A stretch of 64,000 nt of DNA. It comes from Prinia subflava (Eukaryota > Chordata > Aves > Passeriformes > Cisticolidae). Of the stretch, positions 1 to 12,683 are shown in pieces (position 1 is the stretch's first letter; each line of letters starts with the position of its first letter). The notes below the pieces were generated by a model, which saw nothing but the letters and a program-made list of their open reading frames with translations, had not been told where the DNA came from and did not search any database. Location of the stretch: NCBI RefSeq assembly GCF_021018805.1, contig NC_086257.1, forward strand, positions 18,162,693 to 18,226,692, written 5' to 3'. Position numbers and translations under genes: made by a program.

Positions 1-3000
1 ACTCCTTCAGTGGGACCACAGCCTTGGCTCCTAGTCCTGGCAGGTTGTGGGAAGCTGAGATTTAAAGCAGCGATATTTTCACCTCTACAATAGCTATTCT
101 AAGCTGCTTACAGACAGCTTAAACAAACGAATCCTGAGACTTCCTCACTTAGGCTACAGCAAGCCAGGCACATGATTCTGCAGGTGGAGGAATTTGAAAA
201 GCACACTAATACTTTTCCAAAGTTCTCAAACATTCTAAACCCACGTTCTCTTTCAAGATGCAGCAAGCAATACAAGTTTTTCAGCACAGATTAGAGATGA
301 AGATCACACAGACAGTTTGTGAATCCCAACTGATCCAAAACCTCATAAGGTACTCACACTGCCCTTTATTTTTAGGCACACAGGTCTCCAGATTCTCAAA
401 TGCAGACTCACAAACATGAAAAACACTGCTTCACTACATTGTTTGAATTCTTCCCAGTTCCACTGATCTTGCACAATGCTTTGAAGTAAGGCTAGTTATT
501 TTATATGCGAACTACTTATTAAATTATCATCATTTCAGAAGGAGATTATCCATATGAAGGATAATTCTGAACCCCAGCACATTAATGTATAATACATACA
601 TACCATGTTCTTGATTGAGAGAATTAACATTTACATGGCCTAAAATTCAATGGAAATAAAACCAGATAACCCAGAAGCTTTGTGCTGATTATATAGCGAA
701 GTAATATCACCTGAGTCCTGGTAAAGACTCTCCTAAAATTAATTGCTAAGCAAAGGAGTTATTTCAATTTATGTTACAAATAACTTGAACTCATCAAGAA
801 GCTCAAGATCTGCTTTTTATGATGACAGCACAAAGCCTCTGGAGAGTCTTCTGCAAATGTTTTATTTTCATCTCTTGCATACAATATTAAGCAGGCTATA
901 GAAGATGACTGCAAGAACATACTTGGAAATATTGCAACACGCTCCATTTCCAGTTTAAACTCCAGGTATCAAAGTTGACCTATAAATAGGTATGACTCAG
1001 TGTGTTCTTGAGAAGAATTCTCCATCTATTTTTATGCAGAGACACAGCAACATGCATTCTTTTCCCTCTGCAGTTAGATAGGTATAAGGCAAGAATGCAA
1101 GTAACAAATCTGTTCTTTAGGTTAAAATAACTTGGCATAGGTTCAGATCCTCTGTCCAACAAGTAAACAATACAGTTGAAAGAGATTTCATAAGCAATAA
1201 GAGGCACAATAAAGGAGCCTTTCTGGGGCTAAACTCAAATAGTTGTAATTTACTGAGTGCAAGAGAAAGTAATTTTGTAGTAGAATAGATACAGCAACAT
1301 GAGGTGCTAAATTGCATTTTGAGTTTCATCAGTGGTGAGTGTAATGAAGATGGATCTTATTGATAAAATAATTCCTTCTACCAGCAACCTGAATTCCACC
1401 ACACCGTTAACTCATGCTCACCCAGCTGTAGGTGTTCTCTGGATATAAGCTATTCTAGTACACAAACATCCACAAATTCTTAGGACCGTACTCAAACCAG
1501 TGATCAGAACAGGGTCAACTTCATTTATGCTCAAGTACACTTAAATTAAAACCTTTTAAACATAAATTTTAACAGGTCCAAATGTATTTTCCTCTGTCAG
1601 TTTTAGAAATAAATGAACACTTTCTAATGTCCACTGGCTCAAAATACCATTACTTGTGCTCAGATATTACTGAGTTTGTTCCTACAGTACCAACAATAGG
1701 CTCCACCCAGGCAGTAGCACAAAAGTAACGGGGGGACCAACTGGAAGCTTTCAATCTTTCATTTTCACAGTACAACAGAAAACACAGATGGAAATCTGGC
1801 TGTATATTTATTTCTAAGTACAAACTTCAGCATTTAGTGTTCTCAATGACCAAAACCTTTCACAACAGAGGACACCGCCTCTTCAGCTAGGAACAGATGT
1901 TTTACAATTAATATATTCCACAATATTTATGTGTTCCTTCAGAGCCAACAGCTCAGTTTGTAGCAGCTATACCTAATGGAGAAACCTTTCTCATGACAAA
2001 AATGGCATGGTGGAAGCACCATTTTGTCAAGAGGAAGCATGAGCAGGAACATAACCTTTTCCTCCCCTGGTGGTGCACGTGCAGTTCCATCTTGAAGCAG
2101 AAATGTCATCTCTAAAGAGTGAGGGGTGCACTCAGTTGTTTCTCTGAAACTTGAAGAAAACCAGGAAGTGTCAAATTCCTTGCTGAAATTTGAGCTGGAC
2201 ATCCCTTTCTGCTAATCAGCAAAGTTAAATTTGAAGCCCAGGCAGAAGGGATTGGCCAACACAGAGTCAAAAGTTCATGTAAGGAGCATTCAAGGATTCA
2301 AAGGAGCCAATGGCCTGCATCCAATGCAACTGCCCAGGATTTCCTCTTGAAGGACGGAACCTCTCCAAAAGACTTGCTACACGTACTCGATCTGCTCACC
2401 TCCAACATGTCCCAGAACTTCAGGGACATGAATAGACCAGCCCTTTGTAGAGAAGGGCAACAGGGAAAACCATAACCTTTAAAACCTCCATAGATAATAC
2501 AAATTTGCATTCTGGCCTTTAGCTGGATGCATTCCTTGGAAGCCTCTGAAACACAACAGATGTAGAGGTAATAATTGCCTTAACAAGAAACTGTGGACAC
2601 ATCTATGTCTAAAACTGCTGGAGCTCCCCATTTTCTTTAATCCTCAGATAAAAATTCTCTGTTTTTAAACTGTGACCAGTCACTGCAAGGAATAATATCA
2701 GGATTTTTCTATAGCATACAAGATAGTGGACCCTGGTCACATTCACATTGTAGTCTGAGGGTATTAACTTCATCAGTCTGCTCCTACCGATGCCTTTGCA
2801 TTCTCTAAGGCTGGAGATGCAGTCATTGTTGGTGAATCAAGGAGCTTCCTTTGAATTTCCACATGCTAAAAGGAGGAAAATCAATCTCAAATTCAATGCT
2901 CTCTCCCCCGCCTCCTTCCAAATGGAAAAAACTGCTCCCAAAGGTCACGACGGCACTACCCTCCGAATCTTACAAGAAAGACATTAGAGCAGAACACGAT

Positions 3001-6000
3001 CCTGTGCTCCATCATTACTGGGGGATATTGGAAAGAGGACAAAGGAATGAGCACACATAAGTGGGGAGTGGGCTCTTTTCTTGTAGTGGCCACATTCAAC
3101 TTGTTTGTTCAAGAAAAAAAAAGGAGTGGAACAAGACATGCATGCCTGATGCTCTTAGTGCTTAACACATTGGAAAAATTGTTTAGGAATAGTTCATCCT
3201 TAAAATTACTCTGCAAAACCATCAGTCATTGCAATCTTATTTGATCTGTTGCATATATGTTTATTGTTGTCCACCATATTTAAATATGCTTCTTTTCCCT
3301 GTATTTTTGGCTTGATTTTCATGTGTTTTGATGCAGACAGCTCCCTGAACTCTCCCTTCCTTTGCTGGTCCTGCTGGTCAGTGATAGTGCATGTATCTAG
3401 TGCTGGTGTTATCTTGGGGCCATCAGCTGTTTGAAAGATCTTCCCATGAGGACCAGAAGTCTTCTGCCAGCATGGATAGTGAGCTTATGGCCCAGTCCTG
3501 TTCACCACTGCTGTTCTGTCCATTTAACAGCGCAATTTTCTAACAACCTCAAGCTAAGGAGAGCAGTAGAAAGCAGTTTGCCCAATGGCAGCACATGATC
3601 TGCTGTGGGCACTACATAAATAAATACATTATATATTGTTTCAGTTGAAAAGGCAGAGAAAATGTACAGTCTAATTAAAAAATGTATTGTATGTTTCATC
3701 TTTCGGCTGTAGGACCACACTGGGGAATAACCTAATTCCTCTATTCTTTCTCTATTTTTTTTTTTTTGGAGAAAGTTATGTGAGGGGTTTGAAATATACT
3801 TGACACATAGAAGAGATACTCAAGTTACTCAATTCATAGATTCTATCACAAGTACTCATATTTTCCTAGACTACAAATCAAATTTTAAAAATTAGGTTTT
3901 AAATATCTCAAAGTTTCTACTTTTTATGCACTTGGATGATTCCAGAATAAAAATGGTACATGAGCAAGCCAAAGCCATTTAGTGCTGACACATGTTTTTA
4001 AAGGTCTCAGTCTTGTGTACCAGGGATCAGCCTGGAGTGGAACTGGATCAGGAGCTCCAGTCCAATTTGGGCAGCTGCAATGCAGTGCAATCACACCAAC
4101 AACATCATACTCCTCTCACTTTGATAGCAGAAAATCTTCCAATTTCCAGTCTAAATTTATTCATGGACAGTGTTTCAAAAAGAAATGCAGTAAAGTATTG
4201 TGCTGTGACTTACACCTTTTGTATTACTTAGATTACAGAAACAATGAAATATGTCATAAATGTCATCTGGATTTATTTTGGTGTGCTGCTGAATGACATT
4301 CAATGGTTGACTCGTCTAATTTAAGTCTGAAACGACTGTTAATTCATGTCTAGATTGCAGCTGAACAGGAGCCAAAGTTCATTCCACTTTGGCTTTCTAC
4401 AAAATTTAAATCAAGGAAAATGCTTAGCATTTTTCTATTCTTATTCTGTTAGCAACTTAGCACCAGAGATGAGAAATCTGTGCTAGCACGTGTGGGCTCC
4501 TGTATAAAAAAGTGAGGAAGCTCTGGGCTGACAATGGCTCACCTTTGTCTGTGCATAAGGTCAATTCGGCTCCAGCATGTTCATTCCTACTTTGCAAAGC
4601 TCCAAAAGGAGAGAGCTACAATGCTACAGAAACTGCACAGAGGCTTCTTTTGCAAGGAGAAAAGTGGAAATTATATACTTTTTAGTGAGGTCAATCTCCA
4701 GCTTCTGCATGACTTCAAACACAGAGGAAACCCTTACTGCAAGGAATGGGAGGGAACTGCCCCAACACAGAAACGTTTGCTTCCTGGGTCACAGCCAGTG
4801 CAGGTTGTGCAGCTGCTCTGAACCAGTCTGTGGTCAAACTGACAAACTGTGAGCTCCCTTCAGCAGCAGAGGTCTGCTGCAGCTTACAGCTTGTGTGCAC
4901 TGGAGTTGGCCAAATTTTCACCAAGTGAGAAGAGAGCAAACACTTCTACACCCACCACATACAACAGTGCTCAGTCCAAGTGCTGCCCTGAGGGCCCTGG
5001 CAGAGGTTGCACCAGCTCTAGCAGACAAAAACTCCTGAAAACTTACAAATTGTCATGACTATGTCACTACAACTTGCAACACACCTTCTAGAGGTTGTGA
5101 GCTAAAAGACAATTGCTTTAAAGCAATATTGGCCTTGTGATATCCTCCTTAAAGAACAGTGAAATGTGCTTAAGCATATACCCCACATATGTGCAGCACA
5201 CATACCTAGAAAAAAACAACATTGGTGGGAAAGAGGCTATAAACAGCAGAGCAGGTTAAGATTCCTTAGTTGAAAAAAGGCAGAAGGTCCAGTGCAGGCA
5301 AAATTCTGCAAGGCCTGAAGAAAGAGTCAGGAGCACATATCAAAAGGGAGCATCAACAAATACAGAAGAACAAATTGCAAAGTGTCAGATCATTCTTTCC
5401 TTGATTACAGTTTGCCATTTCACAGCTCCTAAGTTTTATCATTGAGATCTGTACCTAAGAAATTTAAATCAAAACATGCCTCCAAATCCCAGGTAAATAT
5501 CAATTTTGCTGAGTATGCTAAACTTAATGAGGTAAGCCATCCTATTTTCCCTGTAATCCACAAATTTATCTTTGTTTAGGTACTGAAATGCATGCTCCAG
5601 AGTCTCCTATTTAAAGTGCATCTGGACGACAGTGATTGCTGAAAGAGTCCTCCTAGCCCTTACCTGCCTTTTAGAGCCTTAAGAGAATATACCGGAGGTT
5701 ATGCATCTCTTTCATTCTTTACACCATCATTTATTGTAATGTTTATCAATGAAAATTTGTCTGGAGGACTCAAGCACCTGCCTGCTCTCCCCAAGATCAG
5801 CCATAAAATCTCCAGCATTGTTATGTAATCATGGAGCATGTCCAGATATCATTTGCGCAAAATACAGCATGAGACCTCAGGCTGACCAGGCAGAGTAGTG
5901 ATACCATAAGCATGAACAACAAATTCCCAGTTATGTGGGCTCTGGTCATAAATCCAAGTGAATTCAAATAGTCTAGAGATCAGTGCCTTTACTGTGTAAC

Positions 6001-8312
6001 AGTTCTTCTGTATTGCCACAGGTTGAACTTGTACCAGACCATCTACCTGACAGCTCCAAGGACAGTTCTTATGCCCAGAGAGGAGTGTTTCATGTTATAC
6101 ACCAGCTAAACATCAGAACGTGCAACCATGACTCCAAATGTGCCCTTTCAGTAAAGCCGCAGGGAGCAGATGTATGTGAGGATGGTAGAAAGGAAAAAAT
6201 GCCATGCTCCTTCAAAATTCCATCATCTGCATTATTTAATGTGGAAAGGTAAAACTGAACTATTTCACACAAAAAGGAAAATCCCCTGAAAATTCAGGAG
6301 GGAAGCTATCAGCTGTGTCTCAGATCCTGCTTTTTGTCACCCATATTCTTCAAGGTAAGAAACTTCACTATGTGGGAAAAGCAATTTTTTCCACCAGCTC
6401 CCCTACAATTCCTTAGTAGCTAATTATTTTGTCTTACTCTGCCTGTGCATGTGAGCTTCAAATTGTACCCTAAGCCAGCACAAAGAAATTGCAAACGGAA
6501 CTTTTTTTCGCTCTCCCAGGTACAAGACTCTTGTCATTTGTTACCCTCTAAATTATCTACAATTATTTTGTTTAGCAGGCTAATATAGGAACTCTGTTTA
6601 ATATGACAGAAAGAACAATTTAACTGAGTTGTGCTTTGTATCACACATTAACAATCAGCACGTTAATAAGTCTGGGAGATTGATATCAGTTTGAAAGGCA
6701 AAACCTACACAAAACAATTAATTAAGAAAGTTAAAACAAATGAACTGCTCAGGATGGAATAGGATCCATGAGACAAGCTGGTAAAAGCCCAGAAGGAAAT
6801 ACTCTTAATTGAAAACGTCAGTAGAAGGCACACAGTACAGTTAAACATTATCTTATCAGAAAATTAGCAAAATGTAATTTTTTTTATTGGATTTTTACAG
6901 ATGTTATTTTTAACCACATCAAAAAAACCCACCTCATGGCTATTGGCACAAATTGTCATAATTACTATAATTTGAAGTCTGAGCTGTGGAGTGACTGCTC
7001 AGATAACTATCTCGTCCTCCTTATGCTGTATTAGGAAAGCAGCCGGGAGACATATCCTCTCATGTTTTTTTGTACTAGGTTTGGACTTCATTTGTGTCTA
7101 TTATCCAATCTCATTCTTGAGAATACTAAAGAATAAATTCTTTTCCCCTACCTGAAACACTGGAGAAAATCAGGAGGTTAACATTAAGAGAGGTAAAGTT
7201 GACTTTAATTAACATACCAATTACCTCCCATTTGCAAGCAAATTGTTTTATTTCCTTTCATATGCTCCCTGGGGAAGTCTATCTTTTTTTTTCTATACAT
7301 GGTCATTGACTTTGGGAGGAAGAATCAAGCTCTGAGCTCCCAAATGAAGAGAGAACCAGAAGAGAAAGTTAGCACTGTAGCCCATGTCCCAGGAACCCCA
7401 TGCTGTGGGGTTACCAGCACTTTCTAGCCTTGAAAATTGGTGTGAAGGTGCTTTACAGATTGTGATTTGCACAACACTGGGAAATTAGCTTTCTCTTTTG
7501 ATTGTTTCCTCTAATATTCCAAATCTCTAAAACATACACACGTTAAAGAAAGTTTCCTTCCTTGAAGTGAATGTTTGGGGAAGTTAAAATGAAGGTGGGG
7601 TGGATGGAAACATCCCACAAATGGGATATTTATTCTTTATGCAAAATAACTATACAGCATTTTGATAATATGCAGCCAATTCATACTTTAAACTGTGGTT
7701 CCACCAGCACTCGTGAAAGCTAAGTAAGGTTAGAAATTATCAGAATTTCAATGAAGGGCTTTCCAAGAAAAATGTTAAGCACTTAAGGAACTGGTGCTGG
7801 TAAATCAGTGAGCGATGCTCTTCCTGTGAGTCAGCAACAGGACAACCTCTCCCCCAAAGCAGTGCAGTGCCCTTCTGCAGAGCTGATGTTCTTAGAAACA
7901 ACAAAACAACACAGGTCCTCTAAAGATCTTACAGTACCCTTTTTCTCTGGACTGGAGCTCTTCCTCTGAGAATCAGAAACAGGAGTCAAGGTGAGCAACG
8001 CTGCTACAGCTACAAATGTGTGGGTACAACACACATGGCACAGCACACAGCCTGAGATGCCTCGTGCTGTCTCCTGCCTGGCCTCCACCTGCCCCAACAC
8101 CAGGGAGTTCTCTGCAATGTCCTGTTGCCCTGTCTGAGGGCCTCTCAACAGTGCTTGATCTTCACAGGAAAATCAACAAGTAGAGAGAGAGACTGTCCCT
8201 ACATAATTCATGGGTACACTTACTCACAGAGAGAATAAATAAAGTCCTAGAACTGCCTGTGAATAGGTGAATGCCAGCAACTGGAATGCTCTGCTTACTC
8301 CTGAATCTTACA
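1..8312. other. non-coding DNA, no gene recognised
   Basis: The stretch is AT-rich without long open frames: the longest ATG frames are about 105 codons and resemble nothing known. Isolated good minus-strand donors occur, for example CAG|GTAAGG near 5660, AAG|GTGAGC near 4540 and AGT|GTGAGT near 357. None is paired with a strong acceptor in a convincing open frame. Apart from a 13-T run (3755-3767) I see no notable repeat. Confidence 0.5.
3755..3767 (+). repeat. T homopolymer (13)
   Basis: Thirteen consecutive T within a pyrimidine-rich stretch that begins near 3741. Confidence 0.9.
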
Positions 8313-8351
8313 ATATGAATAAATAAAACTATATGAATAAATAAAACTATA
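8313..8351 (+). repeat. perfect 18-bp tandem duplication
   Basis: ATATGAATAAATAAAACT occurs twice head to tail (8313-8330 and 8331-8348), with three further matching bases. It contains AATAAA-like words on the plus strand, but there is no sign of a transcript end. It is a recent slippage-type duplication. Confidence 0.9.
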
Positions 8352-10129
8352 AAATTGCAAACCACAATGGGCACACTAGTCCTGATTCCCATCTCCTCAC
8401 CTTGTTACAGGCAAAAAGTAGAGAAGGTGAAAGCAGTACATAGCCCAGCAAGGCTACCCAGGTGTAATTTTGTAATTTTACCATACTGTGAAAACTATAC
8501 AGGTCATATGTTCAGTGGATCTAATATCCAGGAGGTCCTGCCAACATCCCACAGGTGTGCACAGGAGTGCAGAATGTGAAAGGAAAGCAATTATGTGGGT
8601 GGGTACACACACAAAACGGTGTTTCTAAATCCCGGATGAATTCATTCCGCACATCTGCATCCATTTCACATTGAGGAATTAGATAAAAGGGAAGAGGAAA
8701 GAGGGAAAAATTCTCTTTTAAAGATATCTGAGCATTAATGCTGCTCTTTGGCTGGCTGTGTCCTCAAGCATTTCACCCTTCCCTAGGACCTACTTCAGCA
8801 GACCCTTTGTAAATGGGCAGTGACAGCCCCAGCCCCATCCCGGGTCAATACATGAGCCCACCTCCTCTGCAGACTGTGCTGGTAACTGAAGGGAGAGAGC
8901 TGCAAGTAGAACTGAGAGAGAGAGAGAGAGAGAGGCATCCCCCCCTCCTTCCAGTTTAATTGACAGGGGGGATTTTCTTGGGGATTTTAACTTGAAAACC
9001 AAACAATAAGCTACAATCCAGTCATTGTTCTGGTCACTTTACTCACATGTTACAGACCTTTATTTTATTCTGTGTCTGTTTTTGTCCTCTCAGTTTACAC
9101 TTGTAGAGGTAGGGACCTGGCTATGCATCTGTGTTTTTGGAGTGTTTCCACAACGCAAAGGAGAGGTTATACTGCAAGCACACTAAGTGTGACAAAGTGA
9201 CATTATACCAGGCCAGCAAGGCGGGGTAATAAAAGTTGAAGCAAGGTCTCTTGGGTCTCAGAGAACACAAACTACAGAGTCTGTTGGACTTTGTGTGTGG
9301 AGAAGGAGGGAAGAACAGAAGTTGTATCACACTACCGTCTGCAAAATATATGCCTAGAGATAAATCAAGCAACAGGTGGTTGCTGCATTAAATTAACTTA
9401 CACCTGATGGATCAGGAACACAGAATACAATCTCTTTTAAGTGCAGAAAAATTGGTGCTGAGAAATTGGATTAACCTCCTTTGCTGAGGAATATTTTAAT
9501 CTTCTCTGTACTTCTCCAATTTCTTGTTGGTTTTTGAAGGCACGCTTTACTTAGTGCATTTGCCCTTCCCTGTTTGCAAATAAAGGGCTGTATCCTGCAG
9601 TCCTTTCCCTGAATGACAGAATTTGGACCTTAAGCTGCAGTATCTTATTTCTACATGAAATTTTTCCTATTGTAAGAAAGTTTAACCTTCAGTGATTGTT
9701 AGATTTATTATTATTTGGCGACAATTATATGGCTACATCCACTCCTTTTTAATATTAAAGAACAGCAAATAAGTATTATGAATGTATCACACCCTGTTGT
9801 GATAGTAAAATCTAGATATATGGGGGTTTTAATTTTTTTTTTTAATCTCAGCATCCGAAATCAAGTTCAGTATGAAAATTAAAAATATGAACTTGTAACT
9901 CACAAGATTTCAGGAGAGTACTGAAGATGAAGCCTGAGTGGAGTGTAAAATAACACAAAGCAATATTTATTGAACGGATCAAAGGCATCCAGTCCACAAG
10001 GGATACATCACCTCCAAAAAATTATTTTCCAATAAAGCTATTTATATAAACACATACATGTATATAAACAAACCCCCAGCCATGCTCCAAAACTCCATGC
10101 TTATGGGCTGCCAAAGAAGAGCAACTCAT
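8352..10129. other. non-coding DNA with one GA microsatellite
   Basis: No gene is visible. The segment holds a short (GA)n run (8914-8934), a C-rich stretch just after it, an 11-T run at 9833-9843 and otherwise unremarkable AT-rich DNA. Plus-strand purine tracts near 8685-8710 and 9300-9320 would act as minus-strand pyrimidine tracts but have no matching donor nearby. Confidence 0.5.
8914..8934 (+). repeat. (GA)n dinucleotide microsatellite
   Basis: About ten perfect GA units, 21 bp, followed by GGCATCCCCCCCTCC. Confidence 0.9.
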
Positions 10130-10460
10130 TGTCCAAGCGCTAAATAACTCAAACCATCTGCGACAAGGAAACCACTGCACTTAACTTTTTCTGCTTTTCC
10201 CTTTTGCACTTCATTTAGCCCTTTCTGCCCCCGGCTGCTGCAGCCCAGGGAGCTCCCCTGGCCCGGGATTAGCAGAGATCGCTGGCGATTGCTCGCACCT
10301 GCACCTCCGTTCCGCTCTGTGCAATCAGCCGTGCCGCAGGGAGGCTCCCGGGCTGACAGCAAACACAGACCCACCTGAGGGCCACACCACACACCTGCAA
10401 AGGGGCTGGAGCAGCAAGGACCGGGACAGGGAGGAAGGGAAGAGGTGGAATTACACAATT
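10130..10460. other. short GC- and CpG-rich patch
   Basis: Ten CpG dinucleotides fall within about 120 bp (roughly 10231-10350), in a neighbourhood where CpG is otherwise rare. The patch is shorter than a standard CpG island. Open frames of 75 and 110 codons cross it on the minus strand, as expected of GC-rich DNA. It could be a small regulatory island, an alternative first or internal exon, or a diverged repeat remnant. The neighbouring plus-strand run at 10418-10447 is purine-rich. Confidence 0.4.
10299..10394 (-). other. candidate 96-nt exon inside the CpG-rich patch
   Basis: On the minus strand a long pyrimidine-rich stretch (CTCTTCCCTTCCTCCCTGTC, then further C/T-rich sequence ending CCCTTTGCAG) precedes 96 nt, which end at GTGCAG|GTGCGA. 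Phase 0 is open for all 32 codons, starting VCGVALRWVCVCCQPGSL and ending AQSGTEVQ. Another frame is open too, so openness is weak evidence in GC-rich DNA. A closer donor, CTCAG|GTGGGT, would give a 20-nt exon instead. Phase is compatible with the exon at 63786-63912 but the distance is over 53 kb. Confidence 0.2.
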
Positions 10461-12659
10461 AAAAGAGCAGGTTGATGTTTTGCAGGGGAGGAGCATTACC
10501 TGCTATCCACAGGCACATAACAAACACCTGACGGTGAAACCAGCACTCCTATGCAACTCCCAGTGAAGTTGTTTAATACTCGGTGGAGTAGGTCTCATTG
10601 ATAGAAATCAATCTGCTGGTTTCAAAACAAGAGGTCAGGTCTCCTAATAGCTACAGTTTCAGAAATCTAAGTTTAATTTATCACCAAAATGTAAAGAAAG
10701 GCTGGTGAAAAACTAGACTATTGCTTTGTCACAGATGCACCCTGAATAAGTGAAGCCGACTGATTTTCCTTTCTTTCAATTATATCTATGAAATAAGAAC
10801 ATGCATCTCTGACATTCTCCTATAGCTGGATTATCTAGCTGTGCTGGACAATTGCTTATTACTGACCACAGAGAGCACCCTAAAACGTCCATGACTAAAT
10901 ATGATCAGTAGGGTGTGTTTATGATTCAGTGATTGGTTGTAAAAGAGCACACAAACCCCAAACTGTGTGTGATTACTGCTGTCTCACAGTACAAATGTGC
11001 ATAACAGTGTTCCTGGGAGAGTATCACAGCTCTGAGAGAGTATCACAAGTGTGACTACACAGGGCCCAGCACAGACTCATCATTTGAGAAGAATAAAATT
11101 CTATTTATAAAAACCCCACATTTAGAAGAGATTGTCAGAAGCAGGTGTTTGCTCCTGCCTATTTCCTCTCTTAAAATTTATTTCACATTAATTCACTGTA
11201 GGAGAGGTCTCATCTCATTATTAATTTTATTTTAAATCTTGCTCTGGAAACTGAGAAAACTCAGGCCTCAGCTGATGTTATTTACTTCTGGGCCATCCAT
11301 TCATCAAAGGTAAGGATGTGACCTCAAACCAGTTTTAGCTCCAGCTTATGAACTGAGGTTTAAAGGCAGCACTTAGAGAAGGGTTGGCAGTAACCTGTAC
11401 CTTTTCAGGCAGCACTGAGCCTCAAGATCAATTATTTTCTAATGTTACTTCTTGTTTCTAACTACTGCAGAAAGTGCAGAAACCTAATGTTGATACAGGA
11501 AAGAGAAGACATCTTCTCCTTGCTTTGCAGAGGGACAGACAACAAAGCACTGTGACCTTGAGCTACTGTGGGGCAGATCGTGGGCACTCTGCACTTCAGG
11601 GCTAAACAGATTTATTTTGCTCCAGCCATGGCATTTGCCCTTGTAGTAACATCAGCATGGCCACAGCAGCCAAAATATCTGTGAGAAGCACCTCAACATT
11701 TATCTGCCAGAGAGAGAGACAGGATGTGTCAAGGTGAGGATGTGTACAGTGGAAACACAGAGGCAACTGGCAAGGTCTGTGTGTACCCAGTGTCCCCCAA
11801 GACCTCCCACCTGTAGGGTACCCATGGAAGGAAGGCACTGAGGAAGGCAAAGATAAAGGAACACCGTGGTTCCTTTGGATAGACTGCACCACAGAGCCCT
11901 CACTGACAGGCCAAGGGCTCTTTCCTCTCCTATCAGGAATATTACATTACCAGTGATGCCAGATTGGAATAGCTCCAATCCAAGTACACATTTGCTGACA
12001 CTTCCCTACCTCTGAGCAAGGACAAATTTTGTCCCAACTTTTCCTGTACTTAGCAGGTCTTCTTTCTATGACTAGTAAGGAGCAGAAATTGTCAAACACC
12101 CTTTTTGCATGTGTCTGTTTCACAATTAGATGTAAAATCTCTGAATATCCAGCAGCATCTTCACAGTCATTGCTGAGTCTTGGATATTATTTTGCAGCTA
12201 AAATCAAAGTAAGAAACAATTAGCATCATCCCACTTTGTAAGAGAGTATTTTATCAGCTGAGTAGAATGCAGAGCATAATTATATGGCTACATCAGGAGA
12301 TTACACACTGCGTCAAATGTCAAATCATGTCGTGTTAACCAAGTTATCCTGAAATTGTTCAGAGATAAGTGAGAAAGAATTTGGTCTCTCTCTGTGTGGT
12401 CTCTCTGCTGGGTGCATATTTTCCAGCTGTTATCCCCCTGACCTGCATACCTGCCGTGGACTCCTTCCAGCCTATCAATCAAGCTGGAGAACAGAAAGCC
12501 TAGCCTGACATCCGACCAGCTAACAGGAAGCCAGCAGTAACCCTCTGCTATCTAGTCCCTTTCTACTTATCCCCGTGATGTAGGAAATGAACCAACACCT
12601 TGCAGAAGAATAATGAATGGAGCTGATGCATCAAGGTCAAACAGGCCTGACAGGTCCTT

Positions 12660-12683
12660 AAAAAAAAAGGCAAAAAAAAAAAA
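12660..12683 (+). repeat. paired A runs
   Basis: Nine A, then GGC, then twelve A. Low-complexity sequence with no element body recognised beside it. Confidence 0.85.

Noticed and set aside
300..450. Minus-strand donor GTGAGTA with about 20 open codons in front
   Set aside because: No acceptor with a pyrimidine tract before the upstream stop codon.
4541..4620. Minus-strand AAG|GTGAGC donor with a C/T-rich stretch upstream
   Set aside because: The nearest AG is GAG or AAG, both poor acceptors, and the short peptide has no support.
7141..7175. Joined acceptor-donor TTTCAG|GTAGGG, minus strand
   Set aside because: The donor lacks GTAAG and the pyrimidine tract is short; similar YAG|GTAG or GTAAC joins recur by chance (38700, 43250).
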